A stretch of DNA of 64,000 nucleotides from Alitta virens (GCA_932294295.1 OW028583.1:558001-622000), one strand, 5' to 3'. Counted from the stretch's first letter, positions 19,330-31,296 are shown. Made by a program: numbers and translations. The notes: generated from the letters alone by a model not told the origin.

Positions 19330-19650
19330 TCTTTCATCTGAGGCTTCGGGAGCCTATCGCAGATTCTGAAATAAAGAAAAATTGCAGATCAATTATCGCA
19401 ATTCAACCGTTCGCAGGCTAAAAGAAAATGTTAACATTGAGCTGCCAATGATGCTTTGTGTTGTTTGAAGGCACTAAGGAGAGCATAAGCCAGGTTATTA
19501 CACTGAAATTGCACACACCATGTTAAGTTTAGGCAAGATAACAGGTCTGTAAATGGGATTTAGCCACATTTATGATGAAGAATGTGCTTGTGTTATGATT
19601 CATGCACATTAAATACTGTTAAATGCCAATCATGATTTGACCTAAAAACA

Positions 19651-19838
19651 AGGTGGGGGCCTAGCTTAGAGGTAGCGCTCTGGGCTTCCAACCGCTGGGC
19701 CCCGGGTTCAATTCCCGGTCGAGCCTAAGTTGGATGGCTGTTTCCTCCTTAGTCTCATTGCCATGGTCTCTGCCTGTCCTAATTAGCCCAACTGGTGCAG
19801 AAATACAGGACGTAGAGGCCTATTCACTTACACACACA
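19651..19838 (+). mobile_element. SINE A copy 3
   Basis: Full-length, with a tRNA-like head at 19651-19725 and a short CA tail. It lies upstream of the receptor gene's first coding exon. Target duplication not clear. Confidence 0.88.
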
Positions 19839-20029
19839 TGTTTAAGCAATCTTATTTGTCAATCATTGACCATTCTGTGTATAATTGTCAAACTCAGACT
19901 TGCTTGTAAATGACTGAACATAAGTTATGAGTTGTACAGTAAATGTTATTTACCTGGACATCAAGAGAGAAAGAAAATTCGAGCAATTTATATCTAATTC
20001 TAAAGGCTATCTCATACAGGTTTTATCAC

Positions 20030-20135
20030 ACTTCACATATCAGAATTTATTGATTCATAAAGTGTGATAAATTAGTTAATGGTGTGATAAATTAACCGGG
20101 GATGTGATAAATGAGCTTAGGGTGTGATGAATGAA
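20030..20135. repeat. Degenerate ~20-bp tandem repeat
   Basis: Four or five units based on GTGTGATAAATTA with decay. Function unknown. Confidence 0.5.
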
Positions 20136-20139
20136 GTGC

Positions 20140-21890
20140 TAAACCCCTAGGTGTTTTAGTGCAACATTAACTGGCCACTTTTCCTGACCTCCACTTTAAC
20201 AACAAACAGCTTAGTTCTGCTGGACCTGGATGCACAGCTGACCTCAGCCAGTTGAACGACTTTAAAGGACCCTGGAGTAGGCAGGAGTACATTGAAGGGC
20301 TTTAAGTGACCACTAGTGCCCTCTAGTGGACGCAGGTTAATTGGGTCACTCCTTGATTATTCAGGTCACACTACTATGGCGACATTTGGTGCATATTTGA
20401 GAAGGAGTTGACTTCAGGAGGAAATGAATTGCGATTCAGCAGGTCAAGAGGAGATCATTATAGGACTTCAGTCTGGATGAGCTAGTACTGTCCTTGTGAA
20501 AGAGCCAGAAGTTAGTTAAATCTTGCCCAATGAATAGACTGAGGCACTGGCTTCAAGGTGGGCAGGAATGACTGCACATACTCAATTTGTCATTGCCATG
20601 GTCCCTGCCTGTCCTAATTAGCCCAACTGGTGCAGAAATACAGGACGTAAAGCCCTAGTCACACACACACACACATACTCAATTCGTACTGGTGACAAAA
20701 TTTGTACAGTACAGCCCGTAAAATACGGTTAAGTCAGGTTGACTCTAGACAACTTTAGCTTTGTGCACGTGATATTTGGACAAACTTAACCCTGAACTTA
20801 GGGAGATAATTAAAACCTGCACAGGGTTCAACATGTAAACACAGGAGAATTAGCATGTGGGCTCAGTTCATTGAATACCCCGTGTTTAATGAACAACTGT
20901 GGCCAGCATCGCATGTCAGTGCTAATCCCCCCTTTACCGTACTCAATCCCTGATGGCAGCCCATCTGACAGTGTTGTGACGCGAAGTCCCGGAACGCCAG
21001 GGCCTCTTTTGCAATGCATCATGTTGTCCTTAAGCCTCAAGGTCACGACCTTATATCCTGACATCGCTTTAATGGGTCCGGGTGGTCTCGAGGGCAAAAT
21101 GGTCCCCCAGATAAGACTTATCAGACCAGTGGCACGGGCGCAGCACTTGTTACTCTCTATGTGTCAAAGTGTCTAGGGTGCTGTGTTCTTTAGCCGGGGT
21201 TTAGTCGAGGCGATTTGTAAAAAGGTTGGCCGGGTCTACATTTGGCCCTTGCAGACAGTCTACATGGCCCTAGACTCTCCTTAGATTGACCATCTAGTAG
21301 TCACTGCCCCCGTCACTGACCACTGGGCAGCTAAGGGGTCAGCCCTGGCCTTTAGCCCGAAGGCTTTACAGCAAAGTGACTGACGCTAAACTGACAGCAA
21401 CAATGTACAACATTCGCGGGCTCTCGGTGCTTAAGAAAATCACTGACGCTAATTCTGATAAAGGTGTCCTACTTCCTCTGAGAGTGATGTTTCACAAGAG
21501 TGTGAATGTCCGCGGTATGTTGACAGAATTGGTTACAGGCCTTAATACCAGACACAGATGCAAAGGAAGCAACGACTCTAGGTATAAGGTAACCAGTCAA
21601 TAGACCTGATGAATTAACTCCCAACAGAAATATAATAAATATGAAAAAAACTTATCATCATTTTGTATAAACGCACAACTGAGAATCCAAAAAAACAAAA
21701 AAAAAAAAAAATGAAGATATGATGATAACCATTCTTAATCATTGGTACTGTATATGGTACAAGTGTTTTGTAATTATTGTTGTCAGTGATAAAGAAACAT
21801 CTACAGACAAATTAACCAAATTAAAATCCATTAATCCAAACAAATTAGCTCCACAGACACAAAGTTTTGTAAGTGATTATTTTCCTTCAT
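20140..21890. other. GC-richer unassigned stretch upstream of the receptor gene
   Basis: Overlapping open frames at 20828-21097 (minus), 20871-21176 (plus) and 21376-21603 (plus) show no recognisable family. It could hold a promoter or 5' untranslated exon of the receptor gene, but nothing in the sequence proves that. SINE A copy 4 is inserted at 20588. Confidence 0.3.
20588..20673 (+). mobile_element. SINE A copy 4, 5'-truncated
   Basis: Only the 3' body is present (from TCATTGCCATGG to the CA tail), with a perfect 11-bp duplication CATACTCAATT (20577-20587, 20674-20684). The truncation therefore happened at insertion. Confidence 0.88.
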
Positions 21891-21894
21891 AACT

Positions 21895-21960
21895 TCTTCA
21901 CAAGAGTCTGTGATACGTCAGGTACTGATGAGACGTTAAACAATAACACACACATTCACA
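21895..21960 (+). repeat. Family D 3' end fragment
   Basis: TCAGGTACTGATGAGACGTT followed by AAACAATAACACACAC matches the 3' end of the retroposon at 957-1214. Confidence 0.6.
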
Positions 21961-22674
21961 CTGTGATACGTAAAGCCATAAAACAGATTGATCATTTTCA
22001 GTAAGTAAGTAACCTTCAAGTGAGAATCCAAGCAAATCCATCCAAGCAAGCAGGTAAGTGAGCAAGCAGGCAAATGGAGAAGCAAGCAGCCCTTTTAAGC
22101 CATCACAGCCAGGTAACAAGGAGACTCAGTGAAAGCACGTGCTAAGTGGGTGATAATAGATTAACGCGAAGTGGACATCTGCCGGTGTCTCCAGCTGCGT
22201 CACCTGAAATGGCCTAAAAGGACTCGGGGACACAGCGAAGAACAGGTTTGACCACAGGTCTACAATCAGCAGGAGTGGACAGTTCCTCCGGCCATTAGAT
22301 GGACAATCCTCCCCATGGACACGACTGGCCACTCGACCACAAGAGGAAAACCTTGTCTGGCCTTTCAGAGGACTCTCAAGCCATTAATAAAAACATTTGG
22401 CAAAAGACACAAGACAAAATCGTTCATCTGCTGATTACACCCAATAAAAAGTACAGCGGTCTCATAATGCCACATTTAGCTTAACTAGAGCCAGAAGTCC
22501 AACCTCACTACTGCTCCGATTGAGTGCAGGCACAACTAGGAATATAGCTGTAATGAAGTGGAGAGCAAAGATATGTCTTCACCAATTTATGTGTGTCTTT
22601 TTCCACACTTCATAGTCGACTGATAAAATTATGATCATTCATACTTTTATTGCAGCTAGCCATTATATCAGCAA

Positions 22675-22762
22675 ATCATAATTAATGAATGACAATGGCA
22701 TATTATTTACATAAATGGATGTAATGTAAAATATATGCCATTGTCATTTATTAATAATGATT
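22675..22762. repeat. Isolated long hairpin
   Basis: AATGACAATGGCATAT pairs perfectly with ATATGCCATTGTCATT, and TTTACAT pairs with ATGTAAA or ATGTAAT nearer the loop AAATGG. Total about 80 nt. It could be a small MITE or a pre-miRNA-like foldback. No other copy noticed in the window. Confidence 0.6.
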
Positions 22763-23089
22763 GCTTGGATCTCAGGAGGGCGCTCGATAGCGATGCTATT
22801 ATTGTGTCTTAGAGTGTTCCTCCTGGCCTGTCATACACTGTAAATAGTATATTGATTGTTTCAACTTATTATTAATGTATGAAGGTAAATAGATTCGTCT
22901 TGAGTCTTATATTGTCCTTAACGTGGGGTCTTTTTATAAAAAATTTCACCACTACGGCCAACTAAGAACTACCTGGTTTGGATTTGTAAACTTCAGAGGA
23001 TCTGTTCAACACCTTGACTACAAGACCATTCTGAGGTTCTGATCAGTTTCATACCATTATGGTAGGTGATCCTAATTGCCAACCCATGA

Positions 23090-23180
23090 AAATCTCAGGA
23101 GGGCATCCGCATAGCAAGGGTGGCAGAATTTTGGGTGAAGACCTTGAACTCCAGTGGCCAACACAGGTTCTGTACAATAC
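23090..23180 (+). repeat. Family D fragment
   Basis: GCAAGGGTGGCAGAATTTTG, GGTGAAGACC and CAGTGGCCAACACAGG match 29025-29095. Confidence 0.55.
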
Positions 23181-23339
23181 ACAATACACATTGTAGCTAT
23201 GCCTACCTACTTTTCCCAACATAAAATTGAAAGAGCAAGCCCATATGATATGCATTCATTAAGCAAGTGAAGAACATGCAGATAAGTGGCAATGACTTTG
23301 TCAGTTTTATAGAGGTAAAACATAAAATTGGGCAAATTC

Positions 23340-23445
23340 CATAATTAGTGGAACTTTTTCAGCCAATAGAATTGCAGTATTCTATCATGGCCACCCGGTG
23401 AATATATAGCGAACCTTCCGTGAAAATCAACTATTATATATTATG
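23340..23445 (+). repeat. Repeat E fragment
   Basis: TTTCAGCCAATAGAATTGCA and GTATTCTATCATGGCCACC match the right part of 59254-59587. Confidence 0.65.
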
Positions 23446-23527
23446 TGTTAATTTTCATTTCATTTATGCTTGAGATATTTTTTATATAATTATTATGTAC
23501 AATGTATGCTTCTTCTGTGCATGAATA

Positions 23528-23552
23528 ATATATATATATATATATATATATA
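23528..23552. repeat. (TA)n microsatellite
   Basis: About 12 TA units. Confidence 0.9.
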
Positions 23553-23615
23553 ATCTATATAATTGTTTTTAAATATAATACTATCATGGAAATAACCACA
23601 TTAGTTGACGCATGG

Positions 23616-23730
23616 GAGGGGGGGGCATAGCTCAGAGGTAGCGCTGTGGGCTTCCAACCGCTAGGTTCGTTTCCTAATTAGCCCATCCGGTGCAGAAATA
23701 CAGGATGTAAAGCCCTAATCACACACACAC
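23616..23730 (+). mobile_element. SINE A copy 5, internally deleted
   Basis: The tRNA-like head joins directly to TCCTAATTAGCCC; about 70 bp is missing. Target duplication AGTTGAYGCATGG at 23603-23615 and 23731-23743. Confidence 0.88.
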
Positions 23731-24324
23731 AGTTGATGCATGGTAAGCATGGTTAAATACTTTGTCATCGGTGTCTCAATAACTCCGCGTGATTGCACTA
23801 TTTCTTGAACAAACCTAATGTTGACCTTTATGCAAAGCTTTGTGTATAGTATAATGTAAAGTACATGTATTATGTATTCTGTGTGGAGCACCTCAATCTA
23901 TTCCATCCAAGAGCAAATGGCTGAGTCTGATTTGACATCCTTTTAAACTTATTTATTAGCACTGCGACCTTCTACGCCCGGCAAATAACAAGTTGGGCTT
24001 TAAATTTTGATTAAGTCTTGAGTTCCCTGTCTCAGTGTGGCCTTCTTAACGAGAACAGGGCAGAAAAGTAATTCCCTCCGAGGTTGGGCTTCACCCAGGG
24101 GCAAATATGGTGTTTAACCATCCACAGAACATGGCCTGATGCTCCCTCATGGACGATTTAATGCCAAAGATTCTTTAAGCCGGAGCTCCTCAAGGAGGTT
24201 TACTGAAACCTATTGTTCTTGCTTCAGTTGATATTGGTAATCCATCTGTTAGTGAACATGTAATAAATATCTATATCAGTTGTAATTAACCATATTGATA
24301 AGGAAATCAGGTGCTCGTGAGAAA

Positions 24325-24725
24325 AACTACCTATCGATCTATCTATTGATCTATCTATCTATCTATCTGTCAATCTATGTCTATCTGTATATATCTATCT
24401 ATCTAGCTATAGCGCTAACTATCTATCTATCTATCCATCTGTCTATCTGGCTATCTATCCATCTATCTATATATCTGTCTATGATGTGACATGTTATCTT
24501 TGCATTTATTTTATAGTAAAGTGAGACAAATCTGTCTGTCTGTCTCATGGTGTCTGCCATGCTGTCTGTTGCAATATCTCCTGTCTTTCTATCATGCTGA
24601 CAGTCTATCTGTCTATTCCTTTGTCTTTGTTCCATCTTTTGTCTATGTGTCAATTTCTTTGTCTTTCTTCCATCGTGTCTGTCTATCTGTCTATTTCTTT
24701 GTCTCTCTTCTATCTTGTCTGTCTA
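24325..24725. repeat. (CTAT)n and (CTGT)n microsatellite block
   Basis: CTAT-rich at 24330-24485, then CTGT/CTTT-rich at 24530-24725. Long open frames here are products of the simple repeat. Confidence 0.92.
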
Positions 24726-24914
24726 AGGGCGGGGGCCTAGCTCAGAGGCAGCGCTCTGGGCTTCCAACCTCTGAGTCCCGGGTTCAATTCCCGGTCGAGC
24801 CTAAGTTGGATGGCTGTTTCATCCATCATCTCATTTCCATGGTCCCTGTCTGTCCTAATTAGCCCAACTGGTGCAGAAATACAGGACGTAAAGCTCTAAT
24901 CACACACACACACA
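24726..24914 (+). mobile_element. SINE A copy 6
   Basis: Full-length with a CA tail, inserted in the CTGT microsatellite. Flanking CTTGTCTGTCTA at 24714-24725 and 24915-24926. Confidence 0.92.
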
Positions 24915-25114
24915 CTTGTCTGTCTATATATTTCTTTGTCTTTCTCCTCGCCTCTCTCTACACCTATTTCAGAATCTTATGAGCCACTTAGTATGGGAAG
25001 GGTGTTGCCAGTCTCTCCTTGGTTAAATAATAGACGGAGGCGAAGCAACATGACAAGTCCAATGTTACTCAGATGGCCTTGTAGCTTCCATGCTTGTTTT
25101 GTGCAACTCAATTG

Positions 25115-25197
25115 TGTCCTAATATGCTCCTTGTATCCTCAGCATGCTCCTTGTATGCTCAATATGCCCCTTGTATGCTCAATATGCCCCTTGTAGG
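25115..25197. repeat. ~20-bp tandem repeat
   Basis: Units of ATGCTCCTTGTATGCTCAAT and close variants, about four copies. Confidence 0.7.
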
Positions 25198-25467
25198 CAC
25201 CTGGGATGAATAGCAAATGACAAGGATGGATATCATATAATTTGAAGGCCGTTTTCATAATTGTTGACATGTGTATCAGCCCCCATAGGATCTGGCCTCA
25301 CCAGCTCATTCACACATTCCTTCAGATGCTGCTTGCCGCAAGAACTTAGCAGGTCAAGAAAATGTCGATATACATTTATCCGTTGATGTGTCAAATAACA
25401 CAGATAGCCAGTTTTCAGCTTTGAATGTTTCAGAGGAGTGTAAGCAATTCTACTGCATTGTACTGTG

Positions 25468-25526
25468 TCTATGAGGCAAGTAAAAGATCCCACCCACGGG
25501 GTAAATGTGTAACATGGGTGGACTCC
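25468..25526 (+). mobile_element. SINE B fragment
   Basis: GAGGCAAGTAAAAGATCCCA then GGGGTAAATGTGTAACATGG matches the SINE B body. Confidence 0.65.
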
Positions 25527-25538
25527 TCTCTCTCACCT

Positions 25539-25653
25539 CATCAATCAACCCTTGATAGTGGCAAGAACTTGCCTTGGAGGGCTGCATTTTCCATATCTAT
25601 CTATCTATCTATCCATATCTATCTATCTATCTATCTGTCTGTCTGTCTATCTG
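25539..25653 (+). repeat. Repeat F 3' end with (ATCT)n tail
   Basis: CTTGATAGTGGCAAGAACTT and GGAGGGCTGCATTTTCCA run into ATCT/CTGT repeats. The same sequence with the same tail is at 48446-48612. Confidence 0.7.
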
Positions 25654-25815
25654 TGTTGGTGGTGGTGGAATAGGGCTTTACGCCCTGTATTTCTGCACCT
25701 GACTGCAATGAGACGAAGGATGAAACAGCCATCCAACCTAGGCTTGACCGGGAATCGAACCCGGGACCCAGTGGTTGGAAGCCCAGCGCGCTACCACTGA
25801 GCTAGGCCCCCACCC
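25654..25815 (-). mobile_element. SINE A copy 7
   Basis: Reverse orientation: GGAATCGAACCCGGGACCC is the inverse B-box region. It sits within the microsatellite tail of repeat F and lacks part of the body. Confidence 0.88.
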
Positions 25816-26054
25816 CTCTGTCTGTCTATCTATTAAATTCCTTATTTAATGTGTTTGTCCAATCAGATTGCTTCACTCATACCACGTGACTGTCCAATAT
25901 ATATTAGATTAAAACGTTGCATTGGTCAGAAATGAACGGAGGATGTAATATTGGCTCTATACAACAAATGGTGGATAATTGTATTTTATTGTGTTATATT
26001 ATATTATTTTCTCTATCTTTGCTACTGGTCAGAAACTTAGTAAACTCACGTGAC

Positions 26055-26145
26055 CAGCTGAGAGAGGCAGATGTATTAATGAGATGATAAGGCTGCTTGG
26101 AGTCCACACCTCGTTACACATTTACCCAATGGGTGTGTTCCTCTA
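26055..26145 (-). mobile_element. SINE B fragment
   Basis: TAATGAGATGATAAGGCTGC then TTGGAGTCCACACC and TTACACATTTACCC. Confidence 0.65.
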
Positions 26146-26294
26146 CATGCTGCATGGACACAGTTTAAAGCAACAAAAACAATTACAGTAACTGACAGTA
26201 ATATTTTGGATTCTGAAGTTTTTGAGAATAACTTGTTACAGTGCATGTTTTATTAAATTAATCAACATTTTTGGCTCTGCTAGAAGCATATGTA

Positions 26295-26466
26295 GGGCGA
26301 GACCTAGCTCAGAGGTAGCGCTCTGGGCCTCCAACCGCTGGGTCCCGGGTTTGATTCCCGGTCGAGCCTAAGTTGGATGGCTGTTTCATCCTTCGTCTCA
26401 TTGCCATGGTCTCTGCCTGTCCTAATTAGCCCAACAGGTGCAGAGATACAGGACGTAAAGCCCTAA

Positions 26467-26512
<46 letters not shown>
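26295..26512 (+). mobile_element. SINE A copy 8 with long (CA)n tail
   Basis: Full-length. The tail is about 20-25 CA units. Target duplication AGAAGCATATGTA at 26282-26294 and 26513-26525. Confidence 0.93.
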
Positions 26513-26516
<4 letters not shown>

Positions 26517-26972
26517 GCATATGTAAAAGTAAATGCATTCATACCGCATAATATAAATCATTGTACCTGAAAACGTCCAGTACCTGAGCCTGGGAAAGGC
26601 AAATGTCAGTCAGCCAAAGAATTCAGCAAGGATATGCAATAGGACCAGCTTTTTTCCCTGCAACTTGGCATGACATTTCACAATCATCAAAATCTTGCAA
26701 TATGTCATGCCATTCTTTAATCTGAGATCTATTTCTTGAAAACACTATAAAGACATTACTGCCTGTTTTATATTGTGATATTTCGATTAAAGTAAAAGCG
26801 TGGATGACTCGTTTTCAAGAAGTAACGAAGATTATGTGGGCGATTTTATTAGAGGAAAAACCTATTAAATTATATGGTATCTGCTGCCAAATATATCTCA
26901 CAGTGTAGGCTGAATCACTCAGAAAATATAAAGGAATTGGTGGTTTTTTTGCTAAGAAAAAAAGAGAGAGAA

Positions 26973-27362
26973 AATAGATAGATAGATAGAGAGATAGATT
27001 GACAAATAGATAGATAGATGGATAGAGATAGAGAGAGATAGATAGATAAATAGATAGAGATAGATAGACAGATATATAGATATACAGATATATAGATAGA
27101 TAGATAGACAGATAGATAGAGATAGATAGAGATAGATAGATGGATAGATGGATAGACAGATACATAGATAGAGATAGAGATAGAAAGATGGATAGATAGA
27201 TAGATAGGTAGACAGACAGATAGACAGCAGATAGACAGATAGATATACAGATATACAGATATATAGATAGATAGATAAATAGATAGATAGACAGACAGAT
27301 AGGTAGATAGAGATATAAGGATGGATAGACAGAGAGATAGATGGATGGATAGATAGATAGAT
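26973..27362. repeat. (GATA)n-rich microsatellite block
   Basis: About 390 bp of GATA/GACA variants. Two overlapping 'proteins' (186 and 158 aa) predicted here are only translated simple repeat. Confidence 0.93.
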
Positions 27363-27954
27363 TCAATGTGAACACACTCAGTGGCGGACAAGTGAATAAA
27401 AATGTCCTATTTTCCTGCTGTAGATTTAGCTATAGCATTTAATTATTTTAGTAAATTTAATTCATGCTCTACTTCATTTAGAAAGCCTGAAATAATTAGT
27501 AGACATTTACTAAAACATGCTATGAAAGCTACTGTCTTCAGCCTCAGTGTTGTGGACAGACTGGGTGCCCCCTTAAGGCTATTAAGGGAGACACAACACC
27601 CAGAATGCCACTTTCTCAGGCCTGAAGCCATGATGAGCTCTCTTCAAAATGGCCGCTGTTATCTGCGTTGAACACGGCTGGCAAATCACACCTCGGCCAA
27701 TATACAATGTCCAGCGGTGCTGGGGACTGCAAAGTGGACTGCATATGGACTACACATTGACTTCACACTGACCAGTGGTCAGTTTGTATGGATGGTCATG
27801 CCCCTGCCACCTGTTAGGCCCAATTGGTCAAGCGGATTACTGAGACGAGCTGCTTGCACATTAGTTTACCGACCACTCACGCTGACCACTCACACTGGCC
27901 ACAATATAGACATGTAGTGTTGTCTTTGTAAGATACAGTTAGTTTCTTAAAATA

Positions 27955-28185
27955 CGGTCGACTCTAGCTGTCTGTAGCGACCTGTACCTGGCTGTTGTCT
28001 AAACATGCTAAAGTTAGCTGCTTCTGTCCACTTCTTTAGTTAATAAGCGGCTTACATCTTTCACCAGGTATGTATAAACCTTGGTAAATGTAAGAAATTA
28101 ATCTAATATATCATAAATATGTATTTTTAGATGTGGTTTTGAGTAGCCAGCTATGTCAGCTTTGTATAGTTTTAATTTGACGGGC
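27955..28185 (+). repeat. Dispersed repeat G, copy 2
   Basis: Partner of 14258-14480; see that entry for the shared blocks. Confidence 0.75.
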
Positions 28186-28716
28186 CATTTTTAATGAAAC
28201 TAACTGTAGAGTCAAAACCTGCCTCAACGGTCATTTACATAGAATGGCAACCTGTTGTAAGCGACCACTTCCAATAAAGTTGTAACATCATGTTTGAAAT
28301 TGCATAGGAAAAGTTTTGCTTGGCAGAAGATGATTTGAAGATGCGTTTTTTGACAACCGTGTCATGCTGAACTTAAAAATAAAAATAAAAATAAATCTAG
28401 CTACTGTTAAAAGTAAAAGCAGCTGGTGCAGATGGCCTAGCACATTAACAAGCAAAAAGACTAACTGACTATCTGACTATCTGACTACAAGGCAGGTGAT
28501 GTGGACACAGAGGCATATGGAAAAATCACATCACCTGGCGTCACCATTTCCTCATTTAAGGGACATGAACTTTCACTCAGCCTTTTAGTCCTGTAGTTGT
28601 CCAATTACTCAACTCATTAAGCCGGTGGGCCTGACAAATGCTGATGCAATGCTCAGCTGGGTGGTTCAGTTGTTAGTGTAAGTAAGGTAAAGGAGAAGTA
28701 GAGGTAGTTTGGAATC

Positions 28717-28911
28717 TTTTGGTGGGTGAGTAGATTATGGCTTTTATGTCCTGTATTTCTGCACCTGATGGGCTAATTAGGACAGGCAGGGACCATGGCA
28801 ATGAGATGAAGGATGAAACAGCCATCCAACTTGGGCTCGACCGGGAATTGAACCCGGGACCCAGTGGTTGGAAGCCCAGCTTGCTATCACTGAGCTAGAC
28901 CCCCACCTGAA
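28717..28911 (-). mobile_element. SINE A copy 9
   Basis: Reverse orientation, full body and tRNA-like head. Target duplication GTAGTTTGGAATC at 28704-28716 and 28912-28924. Confidence 0.9.
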
Positions 28912-29009
28912 GTAGTTTGGAATCGAAAACTGCATAAGATGTTTAGTTTACCTAGCAATAATGTTCAATAGCAATGATTACCGCAACATAACTTAAGCCA
29001 ATTATTAAG

Positions 29010-29105
29010 AGTCCTTGAAAGTCCTGGGCCTCCTCATGGCAAGGGTGGTAACGCTGCGGGTGAAGACCTCAAACCCCATTGGCCAACACAGGGCTCTATC
29101 CCATG
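29010..29105 (+). repeat. Family D 5' fragment
   Basis: CTTGAAAGTCCTGGGCCTCC then GGGTGAAGACCTCAAACCCC. Confidence 0.65.
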
Positions 29106-29224
29106 TCATTAAACCAGACAAAACATCATTAAGCATAACACTCAGTCTATCCCATTATTCCTTGTCGGAAAACTCAAATGTCTATGTCCATATACAATTA
29201 AACATTCTGCGACCTGTTCAGTTG

Positions 29225-29368
29225 TACATGGCCGAATGTGCCACGTGCGTTTTCCATGAGAAGGATAAACGCAAGGAAAACGCTTGGTTTTTAGATAATT
29301 ATAATGAGGTGAAAACCATACGTTTATCCAAACGCATGGAAAACGCACGTGGCACATTTGGCCATGTA
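29225..29368. mobile_element. Palindromic hairpin MITE, copy 4 (most complete)
   Basis: Starts TACATGGCCGAATGTGCCAC and ends GTGGCACATTTGGCCATGTA, with CACGTG in each arm and almost full-length self-complementarity over 144 bp. Confidence 0.9.
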
Positions 29369-29994
29369 GATATTCAAACATTACATGAAAGCTACATTAT
29401 CTTTTGATGAGCATAAGTAGCATTTCATAAATTCTAACAAGTGCGATAAGATAGATAAGATAAGGTTTGAACAATTGTGATTAAATTAAATAAACACCAG
29501 GATGGTATAAAATATTTCAATGTGACCTCCGGGTCTTTGTTTTTGCAAAAGAAGCCTATTGTGTTTGGGGCTTCATAAAGACACAATACTGCCCACAAAC
29601 ATTGAGTTATTACCGGTAGGTGGCGTATATTATGACGTCACTAACCCTCTTCCACGTGACCTCATTTTTCACCACCGGAAGAGGAGAGCTGCTGCAGTGA
29701 CACGTGGGCGATAGCAGAGCCCTCTAGGGGGCAAACGGGTAAGCAGAAAATAAAGATAGCAAGGGACTATTTCTTGGCGAGGATTAGTCATGGTGAGGGC
29801 CAGCAAGGAGTTGTCAGGCGGAAACGCAGGTGCGAGGGGATTATGGGAATGTTTGTAGAGTATCAACAGCACCCTCTTGTGTTTATTTATTGTTACTTCT
29901 TTTCTCGTTTGTTGTGTGTAGCAGATGGGGTTAGCAGATATTGTCAATTGCAGATTGATCACCATAGTGAATCCTCGCCATAAAGTTTACTAGT

Positions 29995-30262
29995 CTTAAT
30001 GGTGAGGTGGTCTTAATAGAGACTCAAAATATAATGGGGACAAAAAACAAAGAGTGTTTTAAATTATGAGGTGGTCTTAATAGTGAGGTGGTCTTAATAG
30101 TGAGGTGGTCTTGATAGTGAGGTGGTCTTGATAGTGAGGTGGTCTTAATAGTGAGGTGGTTTTAATAGTGAGGTGGTCTTAATAGTGAGGTGGTATTAAT
30201 GAAGTGGTCTTAATAGTGAGGTGGTCTTAATAGTGAGGTAGTCTTATTAGTGAGGTTGTCTA
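29995..30262. repeat. 17-bp satellite array, short
   Basis: Units of GAGGTGGTCTTAATAGT, about a dozen, with single-base variants. Confidence 0.92.
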
Positions 30263-30839
30263 AACTTTTTGAAAAAGAACAACTTCACAAAATGGCCTAA
30301 CCTATTAGTAGTCTGACAAACTGCCAAACGATGAGAGTCGCCATTCGGCGCGCTTGGAAATGACAGCAATGTTTCGGTCTACTCTTTCAGCATAAACGCA
30401 ATTCAACTTTTGTGCAGTTTTCAAGCCTTTGTCAAATGTTATCCTGAAGCTAAAACGTTGACAAAAATTCAACAAACTTTTGCATTCTAGGATAGTCAGT
30501 ATGACTATTTGCTGATAAACTGGCCCTGTATGGCAGCTGCCGCATTGTGCAATATTTATCTTGCACTGATAGTGAACTGGCCATATACAGCGAGCCTGCA
30601 TTATTTAGATGTCATTTATGAAGGTAGTGTGGACTCCGAGTGTTGATATGGACAATAGTCTGTTGGGAGGACAGGCGGGGTCTATAGGGGAACATGAATG
30701 TCAAGTTGCAACCATATCAAACAAACCAGAAACGGCCATATTCCCTTTGGAGTATGTTTTGGGCTTATTCATACTTTCATGCCAAGGTCTTTACATACAG
30801 CCTATTACAGGGTAGAAAATGTGGATAGTGCACCCTTCT

Positions 30840-31009
30840 AGCCTTGTACTATGTGCCTATGCTGAGGCAAGTAAAAGACCCCACCCATGGGGTGAATGTG
30901 TAACATGGTGTAGATTTCAAGCAACCTTTATCATCTCATCATTACGTCTGCCTCTGGCAGCTGGTCATATAGCTGCCTAAGCTTATGATCAAGTAGCATT
31001 GAGACATAA
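30840..31009 (+). mobile_element. SINE B body copy
   Basis: Runs from GCCTATGCTGAGGCAAGTAA to AAGTAGCATTGAGACATA; head missing. Confidence 0.75.
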
Positions 31010-31164
31010 GCCTAGTTATATTACAAGTGTTTCACTTTATTTTGCAATTGTATACAGTAATACTCATTAAAAATGTTCAGCTAAATCTATCTGTAGCTGG
31101 GCACATCTACCTGAAGCTATAACTGGCCAATTCAAGCCATACCTAGCTACAGATGTCAGTGTAT

Positions 31165-31260
31165 CAATGCTACTGGGTCTGAAGCTTAGTCAGCTCATAT
31201 GACCAGCAACAGGCAGGTGTGGACCCCCAGTTAGCCTTATCATCTCATCATTATGTCTGT
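31165..31260 (-). mobile_element. SINE B rearranged fragment
   Basis: Starts in minus sense (GGGTCTGAAGCTTAGTCAGC) then shows plus-sense CTTATCATCTCATCATTATG, implying an inversion or two abutting pieces. Confidence 0.55.
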
Positions 31261-31296
31261 TATTGTCTTAATATTATAAGGATATACTTTTTATCA

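Noticed and set aside
24295..24862. Hydrophobic open frames of 64 and 123 codons
   Set aside because: They run through CTAT/CTGT repeats and into SINE A.
26815..27391. Two open frames of 186 and 158 codons on the minus strand, rich in Tyr, Leu, Ser and Ile
   Set aside because: They are translations of the GATA microsatellite in two frames, with no domain or codon signal.
29015..29407. 130-codon open frame
   Set aside because: It crosses a family D scrap and a palindromic MITE; its middle is translated MITE arm.
30305..30601. 98-codon minus-strand frame with plausible protein-like composition
   Set aside because: I could not recognise a domain or connecting exons, so I did not call it a gene. 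A protein search of this frame would settle it.
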